The notes: generated by a model from the letters alone, not told the origin. Counted from the stretch's first letter, positions 33,417 through 42,377 are shown. The stretch: 49,245 nt of DNA from Collinsella sp. (GCA_031292915.1 JAUMSH010000079.1:1-49245), one strand, 5' to 3'. A program made the numbers and translations.

Positions 33417-34175
33417 ATGATTAAGAATGAGAACGTCGAGGGCGAGCCTGCCTACGACGAGACGTACCGCCGCGGCCCCGTGGTCATGCGCGGCCCCATG
33501 ATTCCTAAGGACAACACCTACGCCAACCTGCTGGCGCCCGAGGAGTCGACCGACTGGCTGCATGCCGATCCGTGGCGCGTACTGCGCATCCAGGCCGAGT
33601 TTGTCGATGGCTTTGGCGCACTTGCCGAGTTAGGGCCTGCGGTGACCATCTTCGGTAGTGCCCGCACGCCCAAGACGGACCCGGCCTACAAGGCGGCGCG
33701 CACGGTCGGCCGTAAGATTGCCCAGCGCGGCGTGGCGGTTATCACCGGTGGCGGCCCCGGCATCATGGAAGCGGCCAACAGGGGAGCGGCGAGTGTCAAC
33801 GGCAAGTCAGTTGGCCTGGGCATTGAATTGCCGCACGAGCATGGGCTCAATAAATACGTGAACCTCGGCATGGACTTCCGTTACTTCTTTGTGCGCAAGA
33901 CCATGTTCGTCAAATACAGCTCGGGCGCCATCGTGTTTCCCGGCGGCTTTGGCACGCTCGACGAGATGTTCGAGGTGCTCACGCTGGTGCAAACGCACAA
34001 GGTCAAGCGCATGCCCCTCGTGCTGGTGGGCACAGAGTACTGGCAGGGCCTGTTCGACTGGCTCAACGGCCCGGTGATGGACGCCGGTATGATCAGCCCG
34101 CTCGATCCCGAGCTCGTGCACATCACCGACGACCTCAACGAAGCCGTCGACATCGCCCTGAGCGGGCTGATGTAG
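33417..34175 (+). CDS. LOG-family nucleoside 5'-monophosphate phosphoribohydrolase
   Basis: This 252-residue protein belongs to the LOG (TIGR00730) family, which hydrolyses cytokinin-type or purine nucleoside 5'-monophosphates to base and ribose 5-phosphate. The Rossmann-like fold shows VTIFGSARTPKTDP, the TGGGPGIMEAANRGA nucleotide loop and the signature PGGFGTLDEMFE with its catalytic glutamate. ATAGGAG with 6-base spacing precedes the ATG at 33417. About 60 polar N-terminal residues precede the core, longer than in short LOG proteins. In bacteria such enzymes are usually housekeeping nucleotide hydrolases and not hormone makers. It is probably monocistronic. Confidence 0.85.
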   Translation: MIKNENVEGEPAYDETYRRGPVVMRGPMIPKDNTYANLLAPEESTDWLHADPWRVLRIQAEFVDGFGALAELGPAVTIFGSARTPKTDPAYKAARTVGRKIAQRGVAVITGGGPGIMEAANRGAASVNGKSVGLGIELPHEHGLNKYVNLGMDFRYFFVRKTMFVKYSSGAIVFPGGFGTLDEMFEVLTLVQTHKVKRMPLVLVGTEYWQGLFDWLNGPVMDAGMISPLDPELVHITDDLNEAVDIALSGLM

Positions 34176-34205
34176 ATCAATCGTGCCCACGCGACATGAA
34201 TACGC

Positions 34206-34241
34206 ATGGCAATCTGATGTTATTTAACATCAGATTGCCAT
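34206..34241. promoter_or_regulatory. Perfect palindrome, probable toxin-antitoxin operator
   Basis: 17-bp perfect arms around a TT centre (34206-34222 and 34225-34241), ATGGCAATCTGATGTTA and its complement, lie 48 bases before the antitoxin. TATACT at 34252-34257 may be the -10 box. Autoregulation by the antitoxin-toxin complex is expected. Confidence 0.7.
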
Positions 34242-34288
34242 TTATATTGGGTATACTGGTGTAAAAGACGAGGGCGAGGAGGTCGCAA

Positions 34289-34588
34289 ATGTCTACAGCA
34301 ACAGTTAAGCCTACGACGGTTCGAATCGAAGAGGGGCTCAAGGAGCAGGCGACTGAGTTCTTGGATTCGGTCGGCCTCAGCCTCAATTCCTATCTCAATC
34401 TTGCCGTTCGGCAGCTGGTAAATCAGCGAAAGATTCCTTTTGAGATTGTAGGAAGGGCGGAGGTGCCCAACGAGGCGACGAGGCGTGCCATGGTGATCGC
34501 CGAGGCTCATGAGTTGGGGATTTTGCCGGACGATAGCCCGTCATTCAATAACGCTGATGAGCTTATGTCATTCCTCGATGAGGAATAG
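34289..34588 (+). CDS. RelB/DinJ-family antitoxin
   Basis: A 99-residue protein with an N-terminal ribbon-helix-helix DNA-binding segment (PTTVRIEEGLKEQATEFLDS, then GLSLNSYLNLAVRQLV) and an acidic C-terminal half that wraps the toxin. GAGGAGG with 6-base spacing precedes the ATG. It is followed after 2 bases by the toxin gene. Its RHH domain is the likely reader of the palindrome at 34206-34241. Base composition is AT-richer than the flanking LOG and DegV genes, consistent with acquisition. Confidence 0.85.
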   Translation: MSTATVKPTTVRIEEGLKEQATEFLDSVGLSLNSYLNLAVRQLVNQRKIPFEIVGRAEVPNEATRRAMVIAEAHELGILPDDSPSFNNADELMSFLDEE

Positions 34589-34590
34589 CG

Positions 34591-34899
34591 ATGTTCGAGA
34601 TTAAAGTCGAGGCTCAATTTAAGGTGGACTACAAACGAACGATGCGCATGCATCCGCAGCTAAAAAGTGAGTTTAAAGCGGCGGTTGCAGAGCTTGTGGC
34701 TCATGGGTCACTTCCGGCGGAGTATGGCGCCCACGAGCTCTCAAACCCGGGCGGAAACTACAACGGCCACATCGATTTCCACCTATCCGATGGCTTGGTC
34801 GATGTGGTCGTTCTTTATCTTCCCCATAAGACTAACCCAATGGTTAGGCTGGTGAGAATGGGCACTCATCAGGAGCTGTTTCAGGGTCCGCTGGGCTGA
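34591..34899 (+). CDS. YafQ/RelE-family mRNA-cleaving toxin
   Basis: A 102-residue endoribonuclease toxin of the YafQ type. Conserved positions are seen: NGHIDFHLSDG with two histidines and an aspartate in the central strand, VVVLYLP, and RLVRMGTHQELF with the late catalytic histidine. The RelE fold length is normal. Its start lies 2 bases after the antitoxin stop, so expression is coupled. Activity would cut mRNA in the ribosome when the antitoxin is degraded. A hairpin repeat follows 14 bases after its stop. Confidence 0.85.
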   Translation: MFEIKVEAQFKVDYKRTMRMHPQLKSEFKAAVAELVAHGSLPAEYGAHELSNPGGNYNGHIDFHLSDGLVDVVVLYLPHKTNPMVRLVRMGTHQELFQGPLG

Positions 34900-34913
34900 T
34901 CGCCGATTTCCAA

Positions 34914-34978
34914 GTTGTGGTGGAATAGGGATTGATTGGCGGCTAATAAGCCAAAAACAGTCCCTATTCCACCGCAAC
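34914..34978. repeat. Hairpin element bounded by GTTGTGGTG, copy 2
   Basis: About 20-bp arms (GTTGTGGTGGAATAGGGA at the left, its complement at the right, one or two mismatches) with a 25-nt centre. Outer nine bases and overall size match the hairpin at 27185-27247. It lies between the convergent toxin and DegV genes and can serve as terminator. Confidence 0.65.
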
Positions 34979-34992
34979 TGATGTGGGCGTCC

Positions 34993-35853
34993 CTAGTGAG
35001 TTGGCTGGTAGCGGGGGCAGTAGCTGATGGCGATGGCGTCGATGCCTACATGGGTGGCGATGGTGCAGCCGATGGGGCCGGTGCCGGCGTCTACATAGTC
35101 TTGGCCTGCGAGTGCATGGCTGACGAGCTCCTGCTCCTCGGCGGCGCCGGTCGTGAGCACACGCACGCTGGAGCCCGGATGCTCGGTCAAAAATGCGAGG
35201 CAATCGGCCATGGTGTTGGCAACGATGCGCTTGGCGCCGCGGCCCTTTTTGATGGCCTTGATCTCGCCCGATTTCCACTCCGGCGAAACGGCCAGGCGAA
35301 TGTTGAGCATCTGCGTGAGCTGGCCGGCGAGTTTGGGCGCGCGGCCGTTCTTAACGAGGTTCTCGAGCGTGCGGGGAATCAGCAGCAGGTGGGCGTCGGG
35401 CAGCGTCGCTCGGATCTGCGCCTCGGTCTCGTCCAGGCTGCGGCCGTCCTCGCGCATGGCCAGCGCGTACTCCACCAGCAGGCCCTCGGCAGCCGAGCCG
35501 GTGCGCGAGTCGATGCAGCGCACGTCGAGCTCGTGGGTATCGGCAACCTGGCACGCGTTGGCGTAGCAGGCAGACCACTCGCTGCACAGCGAGATAAAGA
35601 TGGCGCTGTCGTGGCCGTCGGCGAGCACGCGATCAAAGAGCGCCTTGAACTCGCCGGCGCTTGGCTGCGAGGTGTGCGGCAGCTGCTCGGAGCCGGCCAT
35701 GCGCGCGACGTACTCCTGGGCGGTAATTTGCACCTGGTCGAGCAGGTCCTCGCCCTCGATAATCACATGCAGCGGAATCACGTAAATGCCGAGCTCTTGA
35801 GCGCGGGCGGGGGAGATGTCCGACGTGGAGTCGGTTATGATGGCAAAAGACAT
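34993..35853 (-). CDS. DegV-family fatty-acid-binding protein, second copy
   Basis: This 286-residue protein is a DegV/FakB carrier. It shows the opening FAIITDSTSDISP, the PHTSQPSAGEF loop, a lipid-contact region with FISLCSEWSACYANA in place of the usual SSGLSGTY, and a C-terminal GPIGCTIATHVG. The altered SSG segment suggests a different acyl preference or weaker carboxylate contact. GAAAGG with 6-base spacing precedes ATG 35853; 57 more bases are open upstream. It is divergent from the HAD phosphatase at 36010. It shares only family-level similarity with the DegV at 12585. Confidence 0.85.
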   Translation of the reverse strand: MSFAIITDSTSDISPARAQELGIYVIPLHVIIEGEDLLDQVQITAQEYVARMAGSEQLPHTSQPSAGEFKALFDRVLADGHDSAIFISLCSEWSACYANACQVADTHELDVRCIDSRTGSAAEGLLVEYALAMREDGRSLDETEAQIRATLPDAHLLLIPRTLENLVKNGRAPKLAGQLTQMLNIRLAVSPEWKSGEIKAIKKGRGAKRIVANTMADCLAFLTEHPGSSVRVLTTGAAEEQELVSHALAGQDYVDAGTGPIGCTIATHVGIDAIAISYCPRYQPTH

Positions 35854-36009
35854 AATTGCACCTTTCGTTGGGGCGCTTTCGCGCCGCCTTCTGAGAGCAA
35901 AGTGCGACAAGTATAGTGGAGTTGCTCTACATTGCTAGGTTCAATTGTTGAATAGTCAACAGTTTGAAGTGTCGGTGTGGAAATCATCAACTGGGGAAGA
36001 GGAGTGCCG

Positions 36010-36672
36010 ATGGCGGCATTACAGCTATGCGAGCGGCCGGTTGTGCTGTTCGATTTTGACGGCACGGTGGCCGATACGGGCCGGGCGGTGATGACCTCGA
36101 CGCGCAAGACGTTGGCCGCGCGCGGGTTTTCGGAGGCGCAGATGGGTGACCTGCGCCGCATGATCGGGCCGCCCCTGTGGAAGAGCTTTCACGTCTTTTA
36201 TGGCTTTTCCCGCGAGGAGTCGCTTGTGGTGGCCGACGAGTACCGTGCCTTTTTTGATGAACTGGGACCGGAGGAGTATCCCGTGTTTGACGGGATCCCC
36301 GAGCTGCTGGATGGGTTGGTCGCCCAAGGCAAGCGTATGGCCGTGGCGACGTCACGCATGGAGGCAAAGTGTATCGACATGGTGGGAGAGCTGGGACTTT
36401 CTCAGTTTGAGGCGGTGGTTGGCATGAATCCGCCGCAGGGGCGCGAGACCAAGGCCGATTCGGTCCGCGATGCCCTGGCAGAGCTCGGTGCGACGGCGGG
36501 CGATGCCGTGATGATCGGCGATCGCTTCAACGATGTGGAGGGCGCGCACGCAATGGGCGTACCGTGCATTGGTATCTATTCGGGCGCGGCGGCGCCGGGC
36601 GAGCACGAGGCGGCGGGTGCCGATGCAGTGGTGCACTCGGTGGCCGAGCTTGCTAAACTTTTCGCTATCTAA
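36010..36672 (+). CDS. HAD-family phosphatase (phosphoglycolate-phosphatase-like)
   Basis: A 220-residue haloacid-dehalogenase-type phosphatase. Motif I FDFDGTVADT with the two aspartates, motif II VATSRM, motif III lysine in KADSV, and motif IV GDRFNDVEGA are all visible, and an alpha-helical cap lies between residues about 20 and 90, placing it in the subclass IA Gph/YcjU group. AGGAG with 5 bases precedes ATG 36010. It ends 55 bases before the dipeptidase gene and may be cotranscribed with it. Substrate is not readable. Confidence 0.85.
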   Translation: MAALQLCERPVVLFDFDGTVADTGRAVMTSTRKTLAARGFSEAQMGDLRRMIGPPLWKSFHVFYGFSREESLVVADEYRAFFDELGPEEYPVFDGIPELLDGLVAQGKRMAVATSRMEAKCIDMVGELGLSQFEAVVGMNPPQGRETKADSVRDALAELGATAGDAVMIGDRFNDVEGAHAMGVPCIGIYSGAAAPGEHEAAGADAVVHSVAELAKLFAI

Positions 36673-36727
36673 TAGACGTAATGTGAGGGGCGGGCGTACC
36701 CGTCACTCATTGGTGAGGAGGTCGTCC

Positions 36728-38164
36728 ATGAATCAGGTGGAGCAGAGCGTTATCGAGTATGTCGACGAGGTCTGGGAAGATGTCGTCGCCGATATCGAAC
36801 AACTGGTGAGCTATCCGTCCGTGGCCGTTGCTGCCAATGCAGAGCCCGGTGCGCCGTTTGGCCGACCGGTCCGTGATGCGCTCGATTGCGCGCTCGGCAT
36901 TGCGCAAAAGCTCGGCTACCAGACGGGCGACGACGAGGGCTATGTGGGCATTGCCGATATCCCGGGTCGCGGCGACAAGCAGCTCGCGACCATCTGCCAC
37001 GTGGACGTGGTGCCCGCCGGCCCCGGCTGGAACACCGATCCGTTCGCGATGGAGCGTCGCGAGGGCTGGCTGCTCGGCCGTGGCGTGATTGATGACAAGG
37101 GTCCGGCGGTGCTGTCGCTCTACGCCGGTGCCTACCTGCTCAAGCACGGCATTGTGCCGCGCTATACCTTCCGCGCGCTGCTGGGCTGCGATGAGGAAGT
37201 GGGCATGTCCGACGTTCACCATTATCTGGAGAACCACGCAGACCCCGACTTTTTGTTTACGCCCGATGCCGAGTTCCCGGTCTGCAATGCCGAGAAGGGC
37301 CAATTTGGGGCGACGTTCGTGAGCCCCAAGATCGACGGCGGGCGCATCGTGTCGTGGAGCGGCTCCGAGGCGAGCAATGCCATTCCGTCGCAGTCCATCT
37401 GCGAGCTCGCGATTGCCGCCGATGAGCTGCCGGCGCCCGTTGAGAACGCCGACCGCCTGGAGATCACGGCGCTTGATAACGGGCGTGCGCAGATTTTCGC
37501 CCACGGTATTGGCGGCCACGCTTCGATGCCTGAGGGCACCATCAACGCCGTCGGCCTGATCGTGGCGTATCTGCGCGAGGCCGAGGACGCGTTTGGTGCA
37601 CGCGACGAGCGTCTGCTGACGCCTGCCGAGCACGAGTTCGTCAAGTTCCTGGCCTTTGTGCATGCGGATGCCTATGGCCGCGGCCTAGGTATCGATGCGA
37701 CGAGTCCGGCGTTTGGCCCGCTTACCTGCAACGCTGGAGTCATCCGCGTGGCGGATGGCCATATTGAGCAGGTCATCGACGTGCGCTTCCCCGACAGTAC
37801 GAGTGCCGATACCATCCGCGAGCAGCTCGACCCGCTCGTGGGCCGTTTTGGCGTGACGTGTCAGCTGGGTCGCGCTAAGGTGCCGTTCTCGGTGTCTGCC
37901 GACGATCCGGCCGTGAAGGCGCTTATTGATACCTATAACGAGTTTACGGGCAAGCATGCTGAGCCCTTTGCTATGGGCGGCGGCACGTACGCGCGCAACT
38001 TTGCCCGCGCCGTCTCGTTTGGCCCCGAGGAGACCGGCCTGGAGCTGCCCGAGTGGGGCGGCCAGATGCACGGTCCCAACGAGTGCGCCAACGAGGACCA
38101 GCTCAAGCAGGCGCTCAAGATTTATATCGTGGCGATCCTGCGCCTCAACGAACTTGAACTGTAG
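36728..38164 (+). CDS. M20-family dipeptidase (PepV/Sapep-like)
   Basis: A 478-residue zinc aminopeptidase/dipeptidase. Co-catalytic zinc ligands are in CHVDVVPAG and GRGVIDDKGP; DEEVGM holds the general base. The lid domain shows HGIGGHASMPEGT, and HGPNE near residue 450 supplies the last zinc ligand. Size and motif order match PepV of lactic acid bacteria and Staphylococcus Sapep. GAGGAGG with about 7-base spacing precedes ATG 36728. With the C69 dipeptidase at 219 and the arginine pathway it fits a peptide- and amino-acid-fermenting lifestyle. A terminator lies at 38298. Confidence 0.92.
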   Translation: MNQVEQSVIEYVDEVWEDVVADIEQLVSYPSVAVAANAEPGAPFGRPVRDALDCALGIAQKLGYQTGDDEGYVGIADIPGRGDKQLATICHVDVVPAGPGWNTDPFAMERREGWLLGRGVIDDKGPAVLSLYAGAYLLKHGIVPRYTFRALLGCDEEVGMSDVHHYLENHADPDFLFTPDAEFPVCNAEKGQFGATFVSPKIDGGRIVSWSGSEASNAIPSQSICELAIAADELPAPVENADRLEITALDNGRAQIFAHGIGGHASMPEGTINAVGLIVAYLREAEDAFGARDERLLTPAEHEFVKFLAFVHADAYGRGLGIDATSPAFGPLTCNAGVIRVADGHIEQVIDVRFPDSTSADTIREQLDPLVGRFGVTCQLGRAKVPFSVSADDPAVKALIDTYNEFTGKHAEPFAMGGGTYARNFARAVSFGPEETGLELPEWGGQMHGPNECANEDQLKQALKIYIVAILRLNELEL

Positions 38165-38297
38165 GGCTTCCCCAGGCACCCGACCTTGCCCCTCAAACCG
38201 TCGCTTGCGTACCAAAATACGCGGCGCTCCTCTTTCGGGGTAATCTCGGGCACCTGGGAAACCCCTATATCCTGCTTGGATACAAACTTGCATTACG

Positions 38298-38325
38298 AGC
38301 CCGGTGCTTTTGCCCGGGCTTTTTC
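38298..38325 (+). terminator. Rho-independent terminator of the dipeptidase gene
   Basis: AGCCCGG (38298-38304) pairs with CCGGGCT (38314-38320), followed by TTTT. A looser repeat (TTCCCCAGGCACC near 38168 against GGCACCTGGGAA near 38249) precedes it. Confidence 0.75.
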
Positions 38326-38326
38326 T

Positions 38327-38357
38327 GTTGCGGTGGGGTAGTCATTGGGGACGTTCC
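38327..38357. repeat. Solo copy of GTTGCGGTG plus TTGGGGACGTTC motif
   Basis: GTTGCGGTG at 38327-38335 is followed at 38339 by TAGTCATTGGGGACGTTC. It joins the ends of the two repeat families seen at 27135 and 27185. The remaining leader up to pstS (38358-38553) contains a short GCGGGC/GCCCGC hairpin at 38512-38528 and no gene. Confidence 0.55.
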
Positions 38358-38553
38358 TTTGGTGTAAAAGGTGCGCCATGTTCGGCGCTGGATTGTTATC
38401 CGTTTGTAAAGGCTGGGCAGAGCTTGCGGTAAGGGTCTATCAATAGCCCGTAAGAAACCGCAGATAAGGCGGTCGTCGCCCGATCGGGGTCGTATCTTTC
38501 CAAACAGCAAAGCGGGCGGGGTGCCCGCGAGTCGCATGTATGAAAGGAAGATC

Positions 38554-39492
38554 ATGCTCGATCAGGCTTATTCTCGTCGTCAGTTCCTCGGCCTCGCTGG
38601 TGGTCTTGCCAGCATCGTCGGTCTCGGTCTCGTTGGTTGCGGCGGCTCCGGCGCATCCGACGCCGCCGACAAGGGTAGCGCCGCTGCTGCCGAGTCCGTC
38701 TCCGGCGAGGTGACCTACGACGGCGCCTCCTCGTTCCAGGCTCTCGTCGAGGCCGCTGCCGAGAAGTTCATGGATGCCAACCCGGACGTCTCCGTCTCCG
38801 GCTCGGGTAACGGTTCGGGCAAGGGCCTGACCGCTGTTGCCGCCGGCACCGTCACCATCGGCAACTCCGACGTCTTCGCCGAGACCAAACTCGAGGCCGA
38901 CCAGGTCAAGAAGCTCGTCGACCACGAGGTTGCCGTCGTGGGCATGGGCCCCGTCGTCTCCAAGAACGTGACGGTCGACGACCTGTCCCTCGAGCAGCTC
39001 AAGGGCATCTTCTCCGGCCAGATCACCAACTGGAAGGAGGTCGGCGGCGACGACGCCAAGATCGTCGTCCTCAACCGCAAGGCCGGCTCCGGTACTCGCG
39101 CCACCTTCGAGGCTGCCGTCTTTGGCGACGAGGCTGTCGACTTTAAGGGCGACGCCGAGCTCGACAAGTCCGGCGACGTCCAGACTCAGATGGGCAGCAC
39201 CGACAACGCCATCTCCTACCTCGACTTCTCGCACTTCGACGACTCCAAGTTCAACGCCATCAAGGTCGAGGGCGTGGAGCCCAAGAGCAAGAATGTCACC
39301 GACGGCTCCTTCAAGATCTGGGCGACCGAGCACATGTACTGTGCAAAGGACGCCGACGAGGCTACCAAGGCCTTCCTGGAGTTCATGCTTTCCGACGACG
39401 TCCAGGGCAAGCTCGTCGAGGAGCAGGGCTTCATCCCCGTCTCTGCCATGAAGGTCGTCAAGGACGCCAGCGGCAAGGTCTCCGCTAAATAA
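38554..39492 (+). CDS. pstS: Phosphate-binding lipoprotein PstS
   Basis: This 312-residue solute-binding protein captures phosphate for the Pst ABC importer. The signal has twin arginines (SRRQFLGLAGG) and a lipobox ending at Cys29 (LGLVGC), so it is probably exported folded by Tat and lipid-anchored. The mature part has the PstS-type two-lobe fold: TYDGASSFQALV, SGSGNGSGKGLTAV phosphate loop, and RKAGSGTRATFE. AAAGGA with 5 bases precedes ATG 38554. First gene of the pst operon. Confidence 0.93.
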   Translation: MLDQAYSRRQFLGLAGGLASIVGLGLVGCGGSGASDAADKGSAAAAESVSGEVTYDGASSFQALVEAAAEKFMDANPDVSVSGSGNGSGKGLTAVAAGTVTIGNSDVFAETKLEADQVKKLVDHEVAVVGMGPVVSKNVTVDDLSLEQLKGIFSGQITNWKEVGGDDAKIVVLNRKAGSGTRATFEAAVFGDEAVDFKGDAELDKSGDVQTQMGSTDNAISYLDFSHFDDSKFNAIKVEGVEPKSKNVTDGSFKIWATEHMYCAKDADEATKAFLEFMLSDDVQGKLVEEQGFIPVSAMKVVKDASGKVSAK

Positions 39493-39517
39493 GTAGTCGC
39501 CCCCGGAAAGGTTTGCA

Positions 39518-40426
39518 ATGGCAAAACAGCTGCCAAAGCGCGACCTTGAGAACGTGGGCCTGTGCGTCACGGGCGCGTGCGTAGCGCTCGTGACGCTTGT
39601 CGTTGCCGCGCTCATCTTTATGGTCGCCCAAAAGGGCCTCTCGGCTTTTGTCAAAGACGGCGTCTCGGTCGTCGAGTTTTTCACCGGCACCAAGTGGGAC
39701 CTGGCCAACACGGCTAAAAACGGCCTGCCCTACACCGGCGCCCTGCCCCTGATCGTCACCTCGTTTGCGGTCATGGTGCTCTCCACGCTCATCGCGTTGC
39801 CCATCGCCATCGGCTCTGCCATCTTTGCGGTCGAGATCCAACCAAAATTTGGCTCCAAGATCTTTCAGCCGCTTATTGAGCTTTTGACCGGTATTCCCTC
39901 GGTCGTCTTTGGCTTGATCGGCTTTCACGTTGTCGTCGGCCTTATGAAGAGCGTTTTCCACGTGAGTACGGGCCTGGGCATCTTGCCCGGCGCCATCGTG
40001 CTGGCCGTCATGATCCTGCCGACGATGACCACCCTTTCGGTCGATGGCCTGCGCGCCGTACCCGACGGCTACCGCCAGGGCTCGCTCGCGCTGGGCTACA
40101 CCCGTTGGCAGACCATCTGGCACGTGGTGCTCAAGTCCGCCATGCCGTCGCTCATGACCGCGGTTATCTTGGGCATGACCCGCGCCTTTGGCGAGACGCT
40201 CGCCGTGCGCATGGTCATCGGCGGCATCGAGGCCATGCCGACGTCGCTGCTGTCGCCGGCTTCGACCATCACCACCACGCTCACCACGTCCATGGCAGTC
40301 TATGCCGAGGGCTCGGCCCAAGACGATGTTCTGTGGGCGCTCGGCCTGCTGCTGATGGGCATGAGTCTCATCTTCATCCTGATCATCCACCTTATCGGCC
40401 GCAAGGGGGCGAAGGCTCGTGGCTAG
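39518..40426 (+). CDS. pstC: Phosphate ABC transporter permease PstC
   Basis: A 302-residue permease with six transmembrane helices. A cytoplasmic coupling loop reads ALGYTRWQTIWHVVLKSAMP, and GAILPGAIVLAVMILPT-like segments and the periplasmic FFTGTKWD are typical of PstC. It overlaps the pstA start by 8 bases. Together with PstA it forms the membrane pore. Confidence 0.93.
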   Translation: MAKQLPKRDLENVGLCVTGACVALVTLVVAALIFMVAQKGLSAFVKDGVSVVEFFTGTKWDLANTAKNGLPYTGALPLIVTSFAVMVLSTLIALPIAIGSAIFAVEIQPKFGSKIFQPLIELLTGIPSVVFGLIGFHVVVGLMKSVFHVSTGLGILPGAIVLAVMILPTMTTLSVDGLRAVPDGYRQGSLALGYTRWQTIWHVVLKSAMPSLMTAVILGMTRAFGETLAVRMVIGGIEAMPTSLLSPASTITTTLTTSMAVYAEGSAQDDVLWALGLLLMGMSLIFILIIHLIGRKGAKARG

Positions 40427-41345
40427 CACGCGTATCCACATCGACGAGGCGAGGCTCGGGCGTGTCCAAAAGCAGGACCGCTTCGCCACGGGCGTGTTGA
40501 CGGCGATCGTCGCCATCGTCATGCTCATCGTCGTCTCCATGGTGGCCTATATCCTGTTCGAGGGCATCTCGACGCTGTTCCAGCCGGGCTTTCTCACGGA
40601 GCCGTCGCGCGCCAACGGAACGCAGGGCGGCGTGCTCTACCAGCTGTTCGACTCGTTCTACCTGCTGCTGATCACCCTGATCATCTCGGTGCCCATCAGC
40701 CTGGGCGGAGCGGTCTTTTTGGTTGAGTACGCGCCGGACGGACCCATCCGCGACATCGCCTCCACCGCCATCGAGACGTTGTCCTCGCTGCCTTCCATTG
40801 TCGTCGGCATGTTCGGTTTTCTGGTGTTCTCGGTGCAGCTGGGCTGGAAGTACTCCATCATCTCCGGCGCCGTCGCGCTCACCATGTTCAACATCCCCAT
40901 CCTGGTGCGCGTGATCCAGCAGGCGCTCGAGGACGTGCCGCAGGCCCAGCGCGATGCGTGCCTGGCCATGGGCCTCACTCGCGGGGAGGCCACGCTGCAC
41001 ATCCTGATCCCCGAGGCCATGCCTGCCATCGTGACGGGCATCGTGCTTTCGGCCGGTCGCGTGTTTGGCGAGGCCGCAGCACTGCTTTTTACCTCGGGTA
41101 TGAGCTCGCCGGTTCGCCTGAACTTCTTGAGCTTTAACCTGTCGAGCCCCACCTGCGCTTGGAACGTGTTCCGTCCCGGCGAGTCGCTCGCCGTGCACAT
41201 CTACAAGATCTATGGCGAGGGCAGCCCCGAGGCCCAGCAGATCGTCTGGGGCACCGCTGCACTGCTGATGATTTGCGTGCTGCTGTTTAACGTAATCGCC
41301 CGCATTGTGGGCAAGCAACTGGCAAGGAAGATGACGGCCGAATGA
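40419..41345 (+). CDS. pstA: Phosphate ABC transporter permease PstA
   Basis: A 308-residue permease with six transmembrane helices and the PstA-type SLGGAVFLVEYAPDG motif and coupling loop AMGLTRGEATLHILIPEAMP. The start is GTG at 40419 inside the end of pstC, with a GGGGGCGAAG-type site. It overlaps pstB by 4 bases (ATGA). It pairs with PstC to import phosphate. Confidence 0.93.
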   Translation: MASTRIHIDEARLGRVQKQDRFATGVLTAIVAIVMLIVVSMVAYILFEGISTLFQPGFLTEPSRANGTQGGVLYQLFDSFYLLLITLIISVPISLGGAVFLVEYAPDGPIRDIASTAIETLSSLPSIVVGMFGFLVFSVQLGWKYSIISGAVALTMFNIPILVRVIQQALEDVPQAQRDACLAMGLTRGEATLHILIPEAMPAIVTGIVLSAGRVFGEAAALLFTSGMSSPVRLNFLSFNLSSPTCAWNVFRPGESLAVHIYKIYGEGSPEAQQIVWGTAALLMICVLLFNVIARIVGKQLARKMTAE

Positions 41346-42214
41346 GCGAGATGAATGTAACGCCCGCAACCGAAGCGGCATCGTCCGACACCCGGGACTT
41401 CCTGTCGAGCGTGGGGGAGAGCGAGAAGCGCGTGCGCGTGAGCGGCAAGGCCGTGAGCGACGAGGTTGTGCTCTCCACCAAGGACGTCAACGTGTACTAT
41501 GGCGACCACCATGCACTGCACAATACGTCGCTCGACTTCCACAAGGGCGAGATCACGGCGCTCATTGGGCCTTCGGGCTGCGGTAAGTCGACCTTCTTGC
41601 GTAGCCTCAACCTCATGAATCGCGAGATTCGCGGCTGCCGCGTGGAGGGCGAGATCAACTATCGCGGGCGCAACGTGAACACCAAGACCGAAAACACCTA
41701 CGAGCTGCGCCGTTCCATTGGCATGGTGTTCCAGCAGCCCAACCCGTTCCGCAAGTCCATTCGCGACAACATCACGTTTGCGCCCAAGCGCCACGGCATT
41801 ACCGACCGTGACGAGCTTGATCGTATGGTCGAGGAGAGCCTGCGCGGTGCAGCGCTGTGGGACGAGGTCAAGGACAAGCTCGACAAGAGCGCCTACGCGC
41901 TTTCGGGTGGTCAGCAGCAGCGCCTGTGCATCGCGCGCACGCTGGCGCTCAACCCCGATGTGATCCTGTTTGACGAACCCTGCTCGGCGCTCGACCCCAT
42001 CTCGACGCTGGCGATCGAGGACCTCATGTCGTCGATTGTTGCCGACCGCGCCATCGTCATCGTGACGCACAACATGGAGCAGGCGTCGCGTGTGTCCAAC
42101 CGCACGGCGTTCTTCTACATGGGCGATATGGTCGAGTATGACGAGACTGACGAGATTTTCCAACGGCCCAAGGATAAGCGGCTGAATGATTACCTCACCG
42201 GCATGTTCTCCTAG
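41342..42214 (+). CDS. pstB: Phosphate ABC transporter ATPase PstB
   Basis: A 290-residue ATPase. Walker A GPSGCGKST, Q-loop FQQPNPF, signature LSGGQQQR, Walker B ILFDEPCSALD and the H-loop VTHN are present. About 40 residues of a charged N-terminal extension (starting MSEMNVTPATEAASSD) precede the core and are not usual for PstB. The start overlaps the pstA stop. No phoU follows in this window, unlike the common pstSCAB-phoU order. Confidence 0.93.
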   Translation: MSEMNVTPATEAASSDTRDFLSSVGESEKRVRVSGKAVSDEVVLSTKDVNVYYGDHHALHNTSLDFHKGEITALIGPSGCGKSTFLRSLNLMNREIRGCRVEGEINYRGRNVNTKTENTYELRRSIGMVFQQPNPFRKSIRDNITFAPKRHGITDRDELDRMVEESLRGAALWDEVKDKLDKSAYALSGGQQQRLCIARTLALNPDVILFDEPCSALDPISTLAIEDLMSSIVADRAIVIVTHNMEQASRVSNRTAFFYMGDMVEYDETDEIFQRPKDKRLNDYLTGMFS

Positions 42215-42270
42215 TCCGGGACATGCTTGAGGCCCGCGGCGGCCACGGTTGCCGCGGGACTGATTGGAGA

Positions 42271-42307
42271 GGCGGGTCATCTCTTGTGGGAGATGGCCCG
42301 CCTTTTT
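42271..42307 (+). terminator. Rho-independent terminator of the pst operon
   Basis: A 13-bp stem (42271-42283 with 42289-42302, one bulge) is followed by TTTTT. A smaller GC hairpin precedes it near 42236-42257. Confidence 0.85.
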
Positions 42308-42377
42308 GTGTCGTGTGCGGCCTGCCTTTTCGCTGCTATCATGGACAACGTTGAATTTCTACGAAGGAGCAGGGCAT

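Noticed and set aside
34316..34330. tRNA T-arm-like word GGTTCGAATC
   Set aside because: It lies inside the antitoxin coding sequence and no acceptor, D or anticodon stems can be drawn around it.
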